Assembly (NCBI GenBank): GCA_922989275.2
Contig: OV277868.1
Location: 21,386,291-21,450,290 of the forward strand
Direction: 5' to 3'
DNA length: 64,000 nucleotides
Source: Gari tellinella
Taxonomy: Eukaryota > Mollusca > Bivalvia > Cardiida > Psammobiidae
Part shown: positions 1-13,100 of the stretch, piece after piece
Numbering within the stretch: position 1 is the first letter of the stretch
Layout: each line of letters begins with the position of its first letter
Notes under the pieces: generated by a model
The model's database searches: none
What the model saw: the letters and a program-made list of their open reading frames with translations, nothing else
What the model was told of the DNA's origin: nothing
Position numbers and translations under genes: made by a program

Positions 1-164
1 ATTATTTTTATCAAACTCGTCCAATAAATGCACTACTGTAAACACTCATTCAATATCCTCTATATCTAAACAAATGGTATCTTAAAGCAAGCTGACCATT
101 AAGAAGAATGCGTCAGAAGCCGCATTCTGTTGTAATGCCAACTTGATTTAGTGGTCATTTGTCT

Positions 165-456
165 TACAGTGGAGAATGTGTTATTCTTTCCCAATAAACG
201 CGTTTACGCTAAAACTATTATTTGCAATTCAAACAGTTTGGAGCCAGATCAGACGCCGGGTAACCCGGCGTCTGATCAGGCTCCAAACTGTTTGCCACCA
301 AGATAAACATGAACTATCAGAATTGTCCAAAAGTTGTTCTTTTCTACGTTTTAGTGCTTTGCGTTTGCGTACGTTTGCGTTTAAACGGGAAGGATTAACA
401 GATTCTCCACTGTATGACGTCACCAATGACGTCAAAATAACAGATTCTCCACTGTA
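165..456. mobile_element. TA-flanked MITE (CAGTGGAGAAT ends), with an extra right end
   Basis: Begins TACAGTGGAGAATGTGTTAT and reaches a first complementary end ATTCTCCACTGTA at 414, then a second at 456 after two TGACGTCA words (415-422 and 427-434). Near the middle is the palindrome CAGATCAGACGCCGGG. TA flanks and CAGTGG termini suggest a Tc1/mariner-type non-autonomous element. A duplicated or nested end explains the extra length. Confidence 0.75.
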
Positions 457-1589
457 AGAACCAGAAACAGTACAATATACAGTAAATCCGATCTATAACG
501 AAGAGTAAAAAGAATGCTATTTGTTTGTATAGAAGACAAGTGTCAAGTAATCAACATAATTTAATGGTCGTAAAAGAGTATAGTATAGCGTGGCAGATTG
601 GCTAGAGTAGAGAGTGAAGTGGATCAATAGTGGTCTCTTATTAGGGGCTAGGCGACAAACGTACACTTGTACATGTATGTGGATTTATAATAATGAAGGC
701 GATTATATATTAGCAGTTTGAATGAATATTTTACGAAATGAAATGCATTACAATATCGACATTTTACTAAAATCTTATTCTTACCAGCAACAGTTTGGAG
801 CCTGGTTAGAGGCCGGGGTACATGTACATGTATCCGGCGTCTGATCTGTCTCCCAACTATTTGCAATGGACACTTATTTATCAATTAAAAGAAAAATATC
901 TTAAAAAGATATTCGTCGAAGGATAGGTATGTTGGTGTACAGTATTTATTGTGTCAACGGTTTTGTTTTGTTTCATTTATAAACAGAATTTCCAAAACCT
1001 GGTTACTCACAGGCTAAATTGAGATAAATAGTTTAATTTAGAGATGATCCAGGCTAAATTGAGAAATGATGACACAGCAACAGCCATGATTTAGACAGTA
1101 TCTCATTGTTTTGCAAGGGTTTCAGTCAACATATATCTAGATAACAGTGTAACAGCCTAGGATATTCAGGTCAATTCACTAAGGAAAGTATTGTGTTTCA
1201 ACAAGTGAGCACTGACCTTGGTTTCTTGTCATTTCGGATTGGTTAAGAATCATTAGAAACTCTAGGTCAAATTAGAAATGATACGGTCTTCGACCTCAAA
1301 ATGTGTTTATTGAGAAAGAATTAAATTTTCTCCACTCTATAAAGGACACGAATATTCTAAGCTACATGTATGTACATTGTAGATTTATGTGTACACTGAC
1401 AAATACGTTATCATTTCCAGAATTAAAAGAAACACACTAGAAGAATTTATTAAAAAGTGTGTCCTACCGGTAATCAGATGCAGCGTCACCCCGTGGATTC
1501 GTACCGTTCAATACTGTCATTATCTTCAATTTAATTGCATCAGATTTGCATATATAGTTCCGTTTAAATTTTAGACACAATGCATTCCC
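457..1589. other. Gene-free stretch upstream of the host gene
   Basis: I see no gene. One decayed palindromic core (785-865) and scattered TACATGTA words are present; open frames are short and unsupported. Confidence 0.4.
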
Positions 1590-1830
1590 CATGTTTCGCA
1601 ATTATAGTGAAGAAGACGTTTTTCACCCCCGTTTAAATGCAAACGAAACGCAAACGCATTGCACTAAAATGTAGACAATGACAAGCTTTTGACAAGTTTG
1701 ACTATTAACTTCAATCTTAATTGCTTACAGTTTGGAGTTTGATCAGGGGCCAGGTTACATGTACAATCAAAAAGATAATTTCATCGTAAACGCGTTTATT
1801 GGGACATAATTACTCCTTCTCTACTGTACT
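1590..1830. mobile_element. TA-flanked MITE, strongly decayed
   Basis: Retains CGTTTAAATGCAAACGAAAC on the left, ACAGTTTGGAGTTTGATCAG in the middle, and CGTAAACGCGTTTATTGGGA with CTCTACTGTA on the right. Confidence 0.6.
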
Positions 1831-2457
1831 TTCACTATAGGAAGTCAATGTCGTAATATGAAGATAAAATGGAAGGGTCTGTACGTGTTTGAAAACCACT
1901 ATAGTAATTAATTATGTAAGTAAATATTTTATTATTGTGACATGTGCATAGAACAAAATATTTTTAACAAAATATTGTTTAAATACAAACAATTTGCACC
2001 CGGCCCAGTGGGCCTATAAGTCACCACCAATTTAAACATAAATGTCTTGCACATAACGAATATGTAGTTAACAAAACATGGTACAGTGGCGGAAATTGCA
2101 GTTAATCGCAAACGTTGACGATTCGCTTCAACGAGTGACTGACAGTTTGGAGCCTGGTCAGATACCGAGTTACTCGGTGTGTGATCTGGACCCAAACTGA
2201 ATTCGCTGAGCACCATCAAACAAATTATAAACTCGTTCTTTTGCAAGAGATAACGATTTCTCCGGCTATAATAATAATAGATAAAGTAATCATTGATACA
2301 TCATGAATCAGTCGAACACACTATAAATGTCGGGGTTTTCTTAATTTCAAACCTGGTAAAGAAAAATTCTACACCCATATTTACAAAGTCATTTTATCCT
2401 ATGGTACATGTATTTTAATACAAGTAAGTGCATAGATGAAGATGCAAGTAATACACA

Positions 2458-2860
2458 GGATCCAACTGTTTGACACTCATTTCAATATTTTTACATGTAA
2501 GTCCAAAATAGCTCAACTTTGAATTTGATTTTTTTTAAAGCAGATGACATTTGTTCAAAATTGATGATATCGTGGCAGTGAAGGGGTACATGTATATTCA
2601 AAGTTATTTTCGAGTTAGCGAGCCTATATTGCATTCAAACCCGGTAGTTAGCCACATATATCACTAGGCTTAAATATAAAACCCCTTTTCTGCCTTACCC
2701 AGAGTGCACTAGTTATTTATAAACAGTTTGGGTCCTGATTAGACGCCGTTCAATGCAGTTTGGCACTAATTACTATACTTTTGTCGATTTAGTTAAAGAA
2801 AATTAAAGCAGACGACAATTGTTTTCAAGCTGATGACGTCATCTCGTGGAAGGGGTTATA
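2458..2860. repeat. Two decayed TTAA palindrome MITE pieces
   Basis: 2458-2592 retains GGATCCAACTGTTTGACACTC and TCGTGGCAGTGAAGGGG. 2682-2860 retains CTGCCTTACCCAGAGTGCAC, GGGTCCTGATTAGACGCC and GATGACGTCATC. Similar remnants occur at 24968-25118 and 32259-32400. Confidence 0.55.
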
Positions 2861-3728
2861 TTAATGATAACATATCTGTTTTCACGACAGCAAGCTTGTG
2901 TTGTATCCTTGTTATCTCACTGTGTTATTGACATTGCGAAATTTGCCAATGCATTTTATACCGATCCTTAATAAAAAACGAAATATTTGTCATCAGACAC
3001 ATGAAATGACTGGGAGTAAAACTCTTTATGTGACTTTTGTTCTAGTGAGAGTTAAAACTGCATTAAGCTCGTACATTTGTAATGGAAGGACGAACATTTT
3101 GCAGTCCTTGACATGGGATTCTGGGTACAGTCTCTATTACGAAACGTACGATAACAACGGTCGTAAATATATCTATTTTCTGATTTCCCCATCACATCCT
3201 GTCTTGTGACATTTCTTTGGAATCATCTTGAAAAGACGACCTCAAAGACGATTCCAAAGACATGGCACAATACATGGTAAGGTGGAGATATAAATAATAT
3301 TTGAAAGTTTTAGAATCTAGCTTACGACCTTGTTTGTCGTACGACTTTTCGTAAGACGGTCCCTCGTTCCTATGCAAATTTGTTGAAAAAAACGATGCAT
3401 TTGTTTTAATAATAATTTCAGTTTAAGGCAGTACGCCCCTAATGTGATCGAAGCAATGGTTGGCAATATCCCTACTCTGAACATACGAATAGCGATCAAC
3501 GATTCTCGTCAACTGACATCCGTACCGAACTATGCTCAAACATGGCTTTGTACGGTCCATTTATCAGTTGGCGAGAATGACAGATTGTCCTACTTAGAGT
3601 ACAGCTATTGACCATTACCGATCTGATTAGAGAATCGCTACCTTTATATCACACTTTATAGGGGCTCAATACCGTCGCTGTGAAGAGTGGTGACTGTTCC
3701 TGGCTGTTTCTGATAAGGGAATATTTGT

Positions 3729-3945
3729 TTAACCTCTTCACTGCCTTACCCCGAGTACAGTAAATATTTGCAAACAGTTTGGATCCTGATCAGACGCCGC
3801 GTCACGCGGCGACTGATCAGAATCCAAACTGTTTGACACCCGTTTCAATATTTCTTAAGACAAAATACCTAAAAATTGATTTTTAGAAATAGAAGCCGAC
3901 GACAATTGTTTAAATTTGATGACGTCATGGTAATGGAGAGGTTAA
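3729..3945. mobile_element. TTAA MITE with GATCAGACGCC palindrome and CRE word
   Basis: TTAA (3729-3732) then CCTCTTCACTGCCTTACCCC, ending ATGGTAATGGAGAGG then TTAA (3942-3945). The core GGATCCTGATCAGACGCCGC has its complement downstream. A TGACGTCA word lies near 3920. The TTAA duplication and C-rich ends are piggyBac-like. It lies only 112 bases before the start codon of the host gene. Confidence 0.8.
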
Positions 3946-4057
3946 GTGTCCAGAGGTATGGAGATAAAGGAATGCTTGGTTAAGATAGGTAGGTCATTTG
4001 TTTGATAACTGAACAAGATAAAAGTGTGTATACCGTCGGTTCTGTTTGTGAAACAAA

Positions 4058-4124
4058 ATGGGGACTTTAATTATAATTGTAGGAATTGTGTGTTCTATTT
4101 CTGTGACAGTGGCCATTGAAACAG
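4058..4124 (+). CDS. Exon 1: start codon and signal peptide
   Basis: It encodes MGTLIIIVGIVCSISVTVAI plus ET, a short N-terminus dominated by Ile, Val and Leu, as in a cleaved signal peptide. It ends in ACAG|gtttgt, leaving phase 1. The codon completed with exon 2 is GTC (Val). An ATAAAAG word lies about 35 bases upstream of the ATG, too close to serve as a convincing TATA box. Confidence 0.75.
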
Positions 4125-7100
4125 GTTTGTTGAAATGTTTACTCGATAAATGATTTAATCATTATTTAACCAGATGTACAAACATAACGGTTTTTTTTTC
4201 TCCAAAATGTAGTAAGAAAGACAGGAAAAACGACATACAAGTTCTTGAAAATGTTCATTGTGTATTCATACCTGAATGGCAAACATTATACAAACAACAC
4301 TACTTTGTAAAGCTTGTAGTTTTTGTTCGGGATTGGGTTCGGCAATCAAACTATGTAAAATCTAAATTTCAAAATAGAACGAAAGTACACAGTTTATCAG
4401 GTATTTTTGGGACAGTATCGTTGCGTATGCGTCATAATAAAACACCCAATTTGAAAAACAGCACAATTTTTATGCTCCAAGATGTTTACAAACTGTTTGT
4501 CAGATAACGCAAAAATAAAATACATGTATTCTCAAACAACCATTCTACGCCTTTCTTACGTTTAATTTCCTTTAAACGTAAGTAAATATAGTCGTCACTG
4601 TATGATTTGAGAATCTATTGTTTTCGGAAGTCCTGGTTTCAGATGTTACGGTCATTTACTTTCATCAAGAAATATCAAATCCATACAAGTGTAATACCGT
4701 GCCAATAGAACTCGGGTATGGGTTGAGATTCGTAAAAACTTAATCATGAGACCGCAGGCCGGTGATTCAATTACCAGCATCTCAACGATTACTATTGTTC
4801 TATTGCACTATAATACACTGGTTTGATTTTGTACCGGTAATTCTATCATATTATAACTAGAATTTGCACCGACGCAGTACCGCTTTATTTCTTGCTGCAC
4901 GTATTATCGAAGCCATATTACGTCACACTAAGCTGTTACAGCACGTGTCTGTTTTAAAGAGTATCAAAAATAGAAATGTTCCCCTTTCGTTCGTTTAGGG
5001 TCGTGCTCGAAACGTGTTAAATTATTTACCGTAACATTAATATTTAGGTATTTTGCTATTATGATACATTTTAAGAAACTGCTAAACATGTCGGGATATA
5101 AAGTTTTAACCATCACGTTAAATCATCGCAGGACATACATGTAGGTATGATGACAACACTGACATTAAACTGCTTCGCTCAGAGAATATATCAACTAAGG
5201 TTAACTTAACCCTTTCGACGTCAATTTAATCGTGAGGTATTCAACCCTTCACCGCTACAGTGGAGAATCTGTTATTCTTTCCCGTTTAAACGCAAACGTA
5301 CGCAAACGCAAAGCGCTAAAACGTAGAAAAGAACAACTTTTAGACAATTCTGATAATTCTTGTTTATCTTGGTGGCAAACAGTTTGGAGCCTGATCAGAC
5401 GTCGGGTTACCCGGCGTCTGATCTGGCTCCAAACTGTTTGCACTGCAAATAATAGTTTTAGCGTAAACGCGTTTATTGGGAAATAATAACAGATTCTCCA
5501 CTGTATATTGTCGTCTGCTTCTATACTGTTGTCTGCAATATCGTTTCAAAGTTAGACTTACTATTACGAGAAATTTCGATACAAATGTCAAATATTTTGG
5601 ATCCTGATCAGACGCCGCGTTACACGGTGTCTGAACAGGATCCAAACTGTTTGCAAAGTCGACTTTCTAATTTTTGTCCTTGATAAGAACAGTTTTGTGG
5701 TGACATAGTCATCCAGTTGATCGACTTTTAGCATACTAATGCATTGCCTTTAAAGCATTAATTCTACTTTAAATTTGAACTGTTATAAAAAAAGTCATAG
5801 CTTTAATTCAAGTGAAAACAAGTATTCGGTTTGCAAGGAAAGCAATAGAGCACCGATGAACTCATTTTTCAACGTTACATGTACAGTGAAACAAAGATTG
5901 TGTAACGCGGCGTTTGATCTGGATTCAAGCTGTTTATCATTCGTTATTATGTTATATTGCCGTCAAAATGTCCAATAAGAGACTTTGATAAAAACAGCAG
6001 ACGATATTGCAGCGGTGAAAAGGTTGGACAAAATGTATTGTTTGAGAAACAACTGCATGCGTTGTTATAAGGCGGGGCTCGTTGGTCGGAGGGCCGTTAT
6101 CGGGAGGGAACACTGTGCATGTATATAAACCAACAAATAAATGTCTCATTGATTGTTCTTATCTAAGGCGGGGGTCAACATTTATACCAACTATAGCGTT
6201 TGTAATAACGCGCTACGGAAACCTAGAAAGTCAATTATCCCTTTCACTCTCAATGACGCCTCAAAACGTGTTTGTAAACTGTCTGATCAGGAACCAGACT
6301 GTTTGACGCTAGTTTCGAAATTTCTTTAGCTATACTGCCTTATTGTGTAACTTTGAAACAACATTGCAGACAACAAAATTGACACAGATGACAATGAAAC
6401 GGTGAAGGGGTAAAAATCTCACGAAAGTTTGGTAGTGAAAGTGTTAAAAGTCACCCCTTTCTGTATAACTTACATGTACTGTGAACACGATGTAATTCTT
6501 TACATGTAGGCGCGTATTTCTTAGACAGTCGTTTCAATTACACTTAAAACGGTTTTGATACAGATCAGACACAGAGTAATTATGCGTCTTATCAGGCTCA
6601 AACATAAATTTACTTCCGGTTCATCATTTTATATAAAAACTATAATTCTATCTGTGCTGCAATGCACTTGCCTCTGGCATATTAACTCATTGAGCCCTAG
6701 TGACGCATATATGCGTCGTTTACCAAATGTTTACATGTGAAGAGTACACTTGTCCTATGCAAACAGTGAAGTCCCTGATCAGAGGGCTCCTGCAGGAGCC
6801 CTCTGATCAGGGACTTCACTGTTTGTCATTTTTCAATTTATTACAAAAAACAACCCTAAATAGTCTAAAATGGACCATCCTTTATTGCAAACTGGAATTT
6901 TCCATTGGAAGTTTCAGGGGATAATGAGTTAAGCAAGAAACAATATTGAGCTCCGCAATCTTACAATACAAGAGGTAGTGTTTGAAAAACAGTGCTTCCT
7001 CCCCCGAACGGCCTTCTGAACAACGACTCTCTACTTACAACAACGATTGTTGCTGTTCCCCAAACACAACCATGATCATGATGTATAACATTGCAATATT

Positions 7101-10100
7101 GTCTCCTTAAAAGTGTCGTTTGATGTCACATATTGGACATTTTGAAAAGAAAAAACAACCTAATGATGATTGACAAACAGCCTGAAGCTAAATGAGACGC
7201 CGCGTTATGTGGCGATGGATCTGGATTCAAGCTGTTTGCAAATGTAAGCCAATTTCCTCCCTAAAACAACTCTCTCCGACAAAGCACACAACATATGTGT
7301 CCTATTAGGTGTTCTTTTAAAAAGGGAACACTGTCCAGTAAAATTCATAAAACGATGGTTAATTGATTGTTTAAAACACACACCCTGTCGACTTATTAGG
7401 CAGCTCTTTTATATGCGAGGCCATTTCCGGGCGTTGATAGAGGCCACAAAAACATGACAGAAAGGTGAGTCAAATTTCGATTTTGCTTCAAAACAGTAGT
7501 TTTCTGTGGTTTTTTTTCTAGCAATCGGGGAATGTAGTTCCACGTAAACATGTCCAGTTGATGAAATAGTTACCATCGTATGCGCCATTATTGCGATGTG
7601 CCGCCCCAATTCATTTCGGCGCAAACGTGTCACGATCATTTTCAAACCGAAAGTGGTCAAAACATCAACATTTATGTGCAAAAAAGTGCAATGCACGAAT
7701 TTATCATGCATCTAACGCAGATTTAAGATGCACACGAACACTATTGAATGTTTGGTATACTTTATGTGCATCGGAACAGGCAACGTTTGATAGTATGTTC
7801 CAATTTTCTTAAAGAGGTGCCTTCGAGGCTATGAGGTGCTTGATAAGAGCCGAGCAACCTACTAAGAGGAAGTTTTCTGTTGAACAGATTTAGGTCTGAT
7901 ATTGTCAAAATTGCTTTATTTCATCGAAACCATGACCTGTCATAATTTCATATGAGGTTCCAAGGAATAATACGGCTTATATAATCTTAATTCAAACTTT
8001 AAATGCAATGAAACGGATATAGAGAGGTCTGATTGTTAGCAAATTGGAACATGAACAATTTTCTGATTTGCAAATAGATGGAAAGTATACTTTAAATATG
8101 TAAATTTTTGTACACAAGTGAGATTCAACAACTTTCAAAAACATAAATGACTAACAATTCATGAAATATTACATAGAAGCAGTTCACCACTTACAGTTTC
8201 CCTTCGTTTCTGATGGGTGTGTTTCGGGGTATTAGGAGAAAAGGTCTGTTCCTGGCGAAGAAAAAACCTAGATATGCTCATCGAAGACACATCTACATCG
8301 CTCAAATTTAATCTTCATATGCTAAATCAAATATTCCACCAAGTAGTACCCCAGCGAAGATTAAAATGACAATTCAAGATGTCAGAAGTGCCAGTAAATA
8401 ATCATCAGATCTAAAGCGTTTTTGATTTTTGTCCCCAATATCTAAAAACGATGAAATTGATTTGAGCACAGATACATGTAACACAAAAATTAGACAAACA
8501 TTATTTGACAAGAGTGCAGATATACCAACAAACAATCACCTAACGGCGAATTCAGAGAAACAAACACTACCAACTTGTTTAGTCGATGAAATATATCTGA
8601 CGACTCATTTTGTGACATAGATATGAACAATAGCTCAGATGATAGTTTTCGAACAGAAACCAAGTCATCGAATCAAGAAAGAATAAAGGATCCTGCTTGA
8701 AAGTGTTTTGCCAGTGATTGAAATATGAATACAAAGGCATTTTAAATATTGATGTTTTATTAAAACTGAACAATTTATTACGTTCATCTAAACCAAACCT
8801 ACATTATGCATGTACAATGCAGTCGATGTTGAGGGTTTGTGTATTAGGCGCAGACATGAGACCGATTACTTTGAAATGTAATCGGTTACTTGCGATTACG
8901 ATTACAGCAAATGCGATTACGATTACAGCTACTTTTTAAAAATTACAGAGTCTGTAATCGATGAAATTACGATTACTTGAAAAATGTAATCACAATTACA
9001 TTTCGATTACACCGATTACATTGGAGAATTTTAAGGCATACACTGACTATAATATTATTAAACTATTTTATTAATGTAAGTTTAAAGTGTTTTTTGTAGA
9101 TCCTAATTTAAATGTCCCACAAAGTTTGCATTTTGCTGTCACTTGTCCTGAAGGATCCAAGAGTATCCACAGGAAAACTTTAATGCCATAAGTTATAACA
9201 GCAGCAACACGTACAGTCAATGGCATTGACTATATTATTTTGTGGTGTATATAAAGTCCTCTTGAACATAAGATTGAAAACCACATAGTGTTGCCATCGT
9301 TATGGCTTAACTTAAATCGTAAAAAGAAACGAAGAAGAGAAAGGGTGAATTAAAGTTTGTGAAACCTGACTATTACGGCCACTCAAAAAGCGGTTAAATG
9401 TTTATATGAAATGCAAGTGGCAGTTTAAAGAAAAGTAAGAGTAAAACAAAAATATCTATTAGGAGCATTCTGTTTTACTTTTACATTGCTTTAAGCAGTC
9501 ATCTGCCTTGAACACTGATTCAAGCGGATCGGGTTCATTAATGACGCCCAAGTAACTCGGCGTCTCAGGTGGACCTAAATTGTGTGAAAGACTGCCTCTT
9601 TCTCTTTCTCTATACGTTAGTATTCTAGAGAAAATGAATCAATGCTTTTGATACCATCCTCGTGATATTTTCAAAATTACTTCATGTGAAATAATTATGG
9701 CTGAAAGTTAGTAGATCTAGATCTACATATCAAATTTGACCTTGTATTAATGTATATGTTATATTAGAAATATTTATGTATTATTACGAGAAACTGTATA
9801 GTTTAAGTCAAATAAACGTTCTTCTTCTTCTTCTTCACAAAATAATTAACGTAATTAAGCGGTCGAAATAGGGGGATTTTACTGTAATAGCTTTCACACT
9901 TAGGACATATTAAAACGTTCATCACCTTTGTCCTGGGTTCAGGTAGTAGTAAATATTTCATTGTTACTGATTATCCACACAGGATAATCATAGGCATTGT
10001 ATTGTCGTTGACTTCTCACCTTTTTAATTGTTAATAAAGACTTTCAAGCAAATTTAGGTAGATAGATAGATAGATCTTTATTGCCTCCAATAATGGAGAG

Positions 10101-13100
10101 TTACACATTACAAACAGTGATAACATAACATAGAAACAACAGGCTCAATGATGACGACAAATATAGTATATACAGTTCAAATTACGTCAGACGTATAACT
10201 ATGTATAGAGAGCACATGCACAAATACATCTAAACAGTAATACAGCTGTTATAGAGTAAGAGTGCATGGCTGTTGGAATATGTACAAATTCAAGCTTTAT
10301 TAGAATAAATGAGTTATTCACAGTCAGGCCTGCACTAGATGGCATTCAATAAGGAAACGAAAGAAGATAATGAGCAGTCCCAGGTGGCAGTCCCCACAAG
10401 AATGAAATAAAGCAGAAAGCTCATAAATAGCATTGCGCTTTACATCAGACCTGTGACAAGCAGCCACCCGTACTAAAGATATCCCTAACCCACCGATCAC
10501 TAAGCCACACCCCTCATACACACACATATCCGACTGTAAACAAAACACTTATAGTAATAAAGAAATTAATATTTTACCCCACTCCCCAACACACAAACAC
10601 ATACAAAACAAGTGAGAAAAGACGATACTTGTCGAAACGAAACATAAGAAACATCGTTGTCACTTGTAATGAGAAGCGTTAGTTAATGGTCAGTGAGAGT
10701 GAGCATGATGTCTTGTCGAAATAAAACACAAGACGAACCAGGTCACTAGCACACTGACCAAAGTATTCATATAATTATAGTGAATACGATTGTGACGATT
10801 GTACAGCATATACTACACAATACATGGCAACGAGTATTGTGTAATTCATGCTAGACAATCGATTAAGCTACTATGAACTTATGATAAATAAATAAGTTTA
10901 GTGAATCTACTATTAATGCATACATATATGTAACTATGCATTCAGACAGAAAACTGTCCACTCATACAAGTACAGTAAACCCTTTCTACAGTGACTCTCA
11001 ATTTGTTTTATGAAACTTAAGATCTCCTTTAGAAGCTGTCTTAGTTACTTTCATTCGGCATTAAAACTCAGTTGACTTGTAGAAATTACACATGTCTTGT
11101 ACAAACAATGTAGACCCTGCTCGGAGGCTCAACATAAAGCCCTCCGATCAGGATACGCACCGTTTGTCATTTTGATTATCATTGTAAAATACACCCTATA
11201 CAAGGCTAATCTATTTGGAGAGTCACTGAAATAATCTATATAGTTCCCTCATCGTGACTGTCAGAGAATAGAATTCATTCCCTTGTGTTGAGTATAAACG
11301 CATTCCGGATAAGAGATGTGCAAACTGTTCCTTTGGTGGCAGCAACATCAGCTGAGAATAGGCCACTGGCCCAAAGTGTTGGTATATACTTTTCCAGAAT
11401 TCTATTCTATGACAGAAGCGACAGGGACAGTACAGAAATACGTGCATCGCCATATTGGATGCTAAACTATGACAGTCTTTACAAGGTAATGTAAAGGGTC
11501 TGGAAAATAACGAACCGATTAATTTTGCGACAAACTGTGAATATCTGAGTTTGTTACGATCTTCTTTACTAAGAAGCCAAATGTCAGATGGGATAGTAAG
11601 AGACTGATACTGAATGATGTTAAACTCTTTTAGAGAGTTGTCCTCATTAATGCGCTTTGTAAGCTCAGAACTATGTAACGATTTTACATTGTTAGATACA
11701 ATTCTCTTCCATGTCAATTTTGGTGGAAAGTAACCTGTTGTTACGTATTTGTTCAAAGTAGATAGGAGACTGTACTTTCTGCATATTCTAAATATATCAG
11801 GAACAAAACCAGTAGCCTTACTTGTGCAATTACCGTAGCTTGTAATTCGATGAATAAATACTTTTTTAATGATACTATCAACATCGAGATTGCATAATTG
11901 TCCGAGAAATACCAGTTTTCGTTTGTCAATTTCTGCTTCGATCGAAGGCATGCCAATTAAACTTAACGCCACGTCAGTGCGTGTATGCTTAGGTAAAGTT
12001 TGAATATATTTGATGCAGAATCGATGAGAGGTCTCAAGTGTATCTAAATGCTCTTTACTCAGGTCTGACCATAGTTCACACCCGTATAGGGCCTTTGGTA
12101 GAATTATAGATCTATATAGATTCCTTGAGGATATGGGGTGTATACCATTTTCATATACACCACAGTTTATTATAGAGAAAAAAGTTTTTCTTAGTCTATG
12201 TTTGCTTTCTATAACTGACGGGGTCATATCCAAATTTTTATTGAAAAGTATACCTAGATGAGTGTATGTGTCGGTTTCTAAAACTACGTCATTGCCTAAG
12301 TACCAATTTTTATTAGTATTGTTTACTGATGCCTTTTCGTTGGCAGTTATAACAGCAGACTTGGTGGCATTATATGTGTACCTAAACTGTGAGCCATACT
12401 CATAGCAGATATTCATTAAATTTTGCAGTCCATCACTAGAGAGTGAAAGCAGTACCATATCATCAGCTGAAGTAGGACATGTACAATTGATTGAATACAT
12501 AGAGAGACCATATGGACTCTTTACCAATCTATCCATTAGATCATTTATAAAAATTAGATACATGTATGGGCTGAGTACCCCACCTTGCTGGGTACCTTGA
12601 AGGACGGGGAACCAGTCTGATAAGAAGCCGTTACTTCTCACGCAGCTGGACATGCCGTGGTAAAGTTTTGAGATAGCTTTAAACAGATATACATCTATGC
12701 CTGAATTATACAGCTTGACCAATAGAGCCTCATGCCAAACAGTATCGAATGCTTTGCGCACGTCTAAGAAGCACGTGTAAAGTTTACTGTTGTTTTCACG
12801 AGCGAAGTTAACACATTCTTTAAATAGAAAAGACGTCATAATGCAGCCTATACCTTTACGAAATCCACCTTGTAGCTGATTTATAGTACTTGGTTGGTTT
12901 TCGATACGCATTAGTAGAATCGATTCGTACAGTTTGAGCAACACTGGGGTCAAGGTAATTGCCCTATAGTTATTCGGGTCATTTGTGGATTTGTTACCTC
13001 CCTTGTGAAGTACAGTAATTACACCCTTTTTCATATTAGATGGACAATATGAGAGTTTAAGCATACTACTGAATAGCCTAGCGCATAACATGAGCATTTT

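Noticed and set aside
176..457. Open frame of about 93 codons, with similar frames at 31579, 36321, 43352 and 50504
   Set aside because: All are translations of the TA MITE palindrome in one or another frame. The repeated peptide similarity reflects the repeat, not a protein family.
7409..7711. 100-codon minus-strand open frame near the left tip of the outer transposon
   Set aside because: No recognisable motif. It lies in a segment absent from the opposite arm; without homologues it cannot be called a gene.
11285..11494. Short open frames antisense to or out of frame with the LINE ORFs
   Set aside because: Shadows of the intact ORF2 and ORF1 coding sequence.
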